In this document: positions 23,206 to 24,876 of the stretch, piece by piece | Layout of the letters: every line of letters begins with the position of its first letter | Numbering within the stretch: the stretch's first letter is position 1 | Source of the DNA: Candidatus Hadersleviella danica | GTDB taxonomy: Bacteria > Chloroflexota > Anaerolineae > Promineifilales > Promineifilaceae | Length of the DNA: 24,876 bases | Direction: 5' to 3' | Assembly (NCBI GenBank): GCA_016711405.1 | Contig: JADJSZ010000068.1 | Coordinates: forward strand, 1-24,876 | Notes under the pieces: generated by a model | Told to the model about the DNA's origin: nothing | Seen by the model: the letters and a program-made list of their open reading frames with translations, nothing else | Database searches by the model: none | Position numbers and translations under genes: made by a program

Positions 23206-24695
23206 CTAGCTACCGGAAACTTTTTTGAAGTGGTGCAAATCATTCTTTAGCACTCGATAGTTGTGAATTTCGAAAAGTTCGAAAGAAGGTAGAGTCATGT
23301 GGAAACACCTTTGCCCCGCAAAGAGTAAGCGAAAAACCTCATCGACAAGATTCACCTGCATTAAGAAGTCTATGAACCATAGGATGAGAGACTGAACGAG
23401 TGCCTGACCCTGTTGACGACAGACTTCTCCAATGGATTTGAGGAAGCACCAAGCCCTTTTTGGTGTGACAGTTCAAGGCTATGCAAGTGTAAGAAAGAAT
23501 AAGCCACAAAGACCAGACACCAATGGCTTTTGAAAGGCTTCGCCGTTCGCATGCGATATTCATCCAACCCTAACCGACCTTGCTGTCCTGATAAAAGGTT
23601 TCTATCGGCCAACGCAGAAGATAGGGGGTTCTGAACAATGAGTTCGGCACTCCAATCCAAACGATTAGAGATCAAAATGACAAAATTGCCTTCGAGTTGT
23701 GGGTTATCAAAGAAATAACAAGACGAACCTTCCCATATGGGAAATGGCCACGTTCCGTGAGGAAGCACCAATATGTTTTGTCTTTAACTTGAACGGGTCG
23801 AAATGTTGCTGAATGAATAAGTGGACTAACTCCTCCACTTGATGCGCGGACTAGGCAGAGAAATGACCTTGCCATCCTCATCTTTCAGAACAAAAACTGT
23901 TGACTTCAAATTGCGATTCTTCTGAGGACGCTGATCCAATCTTTTTCGGCTAACTCAACGGCGGTCACAAATTCTTGCGCCAGATACCACCCATCAAAAA
24001 GAACGACCTCAAAGGACAAATTATGCTCAATCGCTTTGCTGGAGTAGTATCTTGGCTAAGGTGATTTTGGTTTTAAACTGCCTTATGCGGCGCGGAACTC
24101 TTCATCAAGGAGTAACAGAGGAGCGACTTTTTATGAAATTATTATGCCTTCTTGGCCCTTGGAATCTGGCGGTCTGGAAGCAGTTTTTGACAAACTCTTC
24201 CCAGCGCGTCTGTTCTTCATAGCGGCGATAGATTAAGAAATCAAGGGGAAAGCGAATTTGGCCACACACATAATGGCTGGTCACTAAATTATGGCTCAAG
24301 GGGTAACGGTCTTCGCGGCATGATGGTAATGGCGCGGCCAACTTATTCGAACAAATCACCTGCATGTTCACACAAAGTGTCGTCTATGATTAGGCGGCCA
24401 TGTCCCGTCAATGGCGATATGTTTTAACAGCCTCCTTCATTTGCTGTACCAGTCGGTCATTAAGCTGCTTTTTGTTGCCATGGTGATTCTGAAAAGAAGC
24501 GACTGGAGGCTGGTTTTATCCGCACTTTCCAAAGGCAACGGGCTATGTTGGCCATGCTCTTGTTTTCTAACACCATCAAGCCTGTCAGGTAATTCCGAAA
24601 GTGGTTGAATTGACGGCAATCTTTGAAGCAAGACCGAATTCGTCACCATATTTCAAAACGAAGTAAGTGTTGAGTTGAACAATGGGCAACTGCAT
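23206..24695 (-). pseudogene. IS701-like DDE transposase, multiply frameshifted
   Basis: Pieces of one transposase appear in three frames. The start is ATG 24695 with CAGGAG upstream (MQLPIVQLNTYFVLKYGDEFG). Then FRNYLTGLMVLENKSMANIAR and SADKTSLQ-type sequence follow, then PLSHNLVTSHYVCGQIRFPLDFLIYRRYEEQTRWEEFVK (about 24310-24190) and FRPVQVKDKTYWCF (near 23800). Next come NFVILISNRLDW (near 23680), the catalytic-Glu block YLLRWPIETFYQDSKVG in a shifted frame (near 23620), and LGLDEYRMR...HWCLVFVAYSFLHL. The C-terminus SLILWFIDFLMQVNLVDEVF ends at TAG 23206-23208. The pattern fits DDE transposases of the IS701/IS4-like group. It is not functional as written. Confidence 0.8.
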
Positions 24696-24771
24696 TTTTT
24701 CTCTCCTGAAGCAATTTTGGATCCTCTTTTACTTCAGATTTTCTATCCAACAAAATTCACAACTATCGAGT
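23252..24771. mobile_element. Insertion sequence with 19-bp inverted repeats
   Basis: ACTCGATAGTTGTGAATTT at 23252-23270 is matched by its exact reverse complement at 24753-24771, bounding 1,520 bp around the transposase pseudogene. Size and layout fit an IS701-like element. The left repeat lies inside the transposase C-terminus, and the stop codon falls about 45 bp outside it. The true element end could therefore lie further left, or the gene reads out into flanking DNA. No clear target duplication was found. Confidence 0.65.
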
Positions 24772-24800
24772 TTAGCATTCATTTGTTACGCAGTGGAGGT

Positions 24801-24876
24801 ATGAAAAAACAGACACGTAGCAAAAAGAAAAGAACGACTACCACAACTACTGTACCACAAATGGTTGAATCAAATG
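24801..24876 (+). CDS. Possible start of a gene cut by the window edge
   Basis: ATG 24801 opens a frame that stays open to the last base, giving 25 residues: a very basic MKKQTRSKKKR, then a threonine run, then VPQMVESN. GGAGG lies upstream but only one base from the ATG, which is too close for a standard ribosome site. It could be a real gene next to the insertion sequence or chance. No function can be suggested. Confidence 0.3.
   Translation, partial: MKKQTRSKKKRTTTTTTVPQMVESN

Overview
The window looks like a chromosomal segment of a Chloroflexota bacterium (Anaerolineae/Ardenticatenia-like). This is inferred from gene style and not proven. The indicators are a moderately GC-rich genome, P/T-rich linkers in exported proteins, a Ser/Thr kinase fused to a sulfatase-modifying-factor-like domain, T-box control of a trp operon, and intergenic spaces packed with degenerate tandem repeats. 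Coding DNA is strikingly rich in the palindrome CGGCCG (often ACGGCCGT). It is seen about once per 150 bp in 0.4-3.7 kb, much like the HIP1 palindrome of cyanobacteria.

Layout. 0.36-3.7 kb (+): a PLP aminotransferase, then after 11 bp a membrane-anchored kinase/SUMF1-like fusion. 3.96-6.9 kb (-): a lytic transglycosylase broken by two frameshifts, a zinc-dependent phospholipase C-like protein and a family 9 glycosyltransferase. 7.1-12.5 kb (+): argS, a diacylglycerol/undecaprenol kinase, an HD-domain protein, a NUDIX hydrolase, a pterin-4a-carbinolamine dehydratase and an SCP2-type thiolase. 12.68-12.75 kb (-): initiator tRNA-Met with its own promoter and terminator. 12.8-19.2 kb (-): a tryptophan operon in the transcription order promoter, T-box leader with a UGG specifier, trpE, trpS, lipoprotein, trpG, bioY-like, trpD. 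19.36-22.65 kb (-): a large secreted CotH-kinase/lamin-tail-domain protein split by many frameshifts. 23.2-24.8 kb (-): a decayed IS701-like insertion sequence. At 24.8 kb (+) a possible gene start runs off the window.

How the genes work together. The T-box senses uncharged tRNA-Trp. It would switch on both tryptophan synthesis (trpE, trpG, trpD) and tRNA-Trp charging (trpS), together with a BioY-like transporter subunit whose role in this operon is unexplained. The other genes look like housekeeping neighbours without an obvious shared pathway.

Caution. Several genes are damaged: trpE has six indels that cancel out, trpG lacks about 60 internal residues, and the lipoprotein, CotH, transglycosylase and transposase genes are frameshifted. 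Three ORFs run past their family's usual end into intergenic repeat. Many of the indels sit in homopolymers, so assembly error is a serious alternative to real gene decay. I found no CRISPR array, prophage or defence system.
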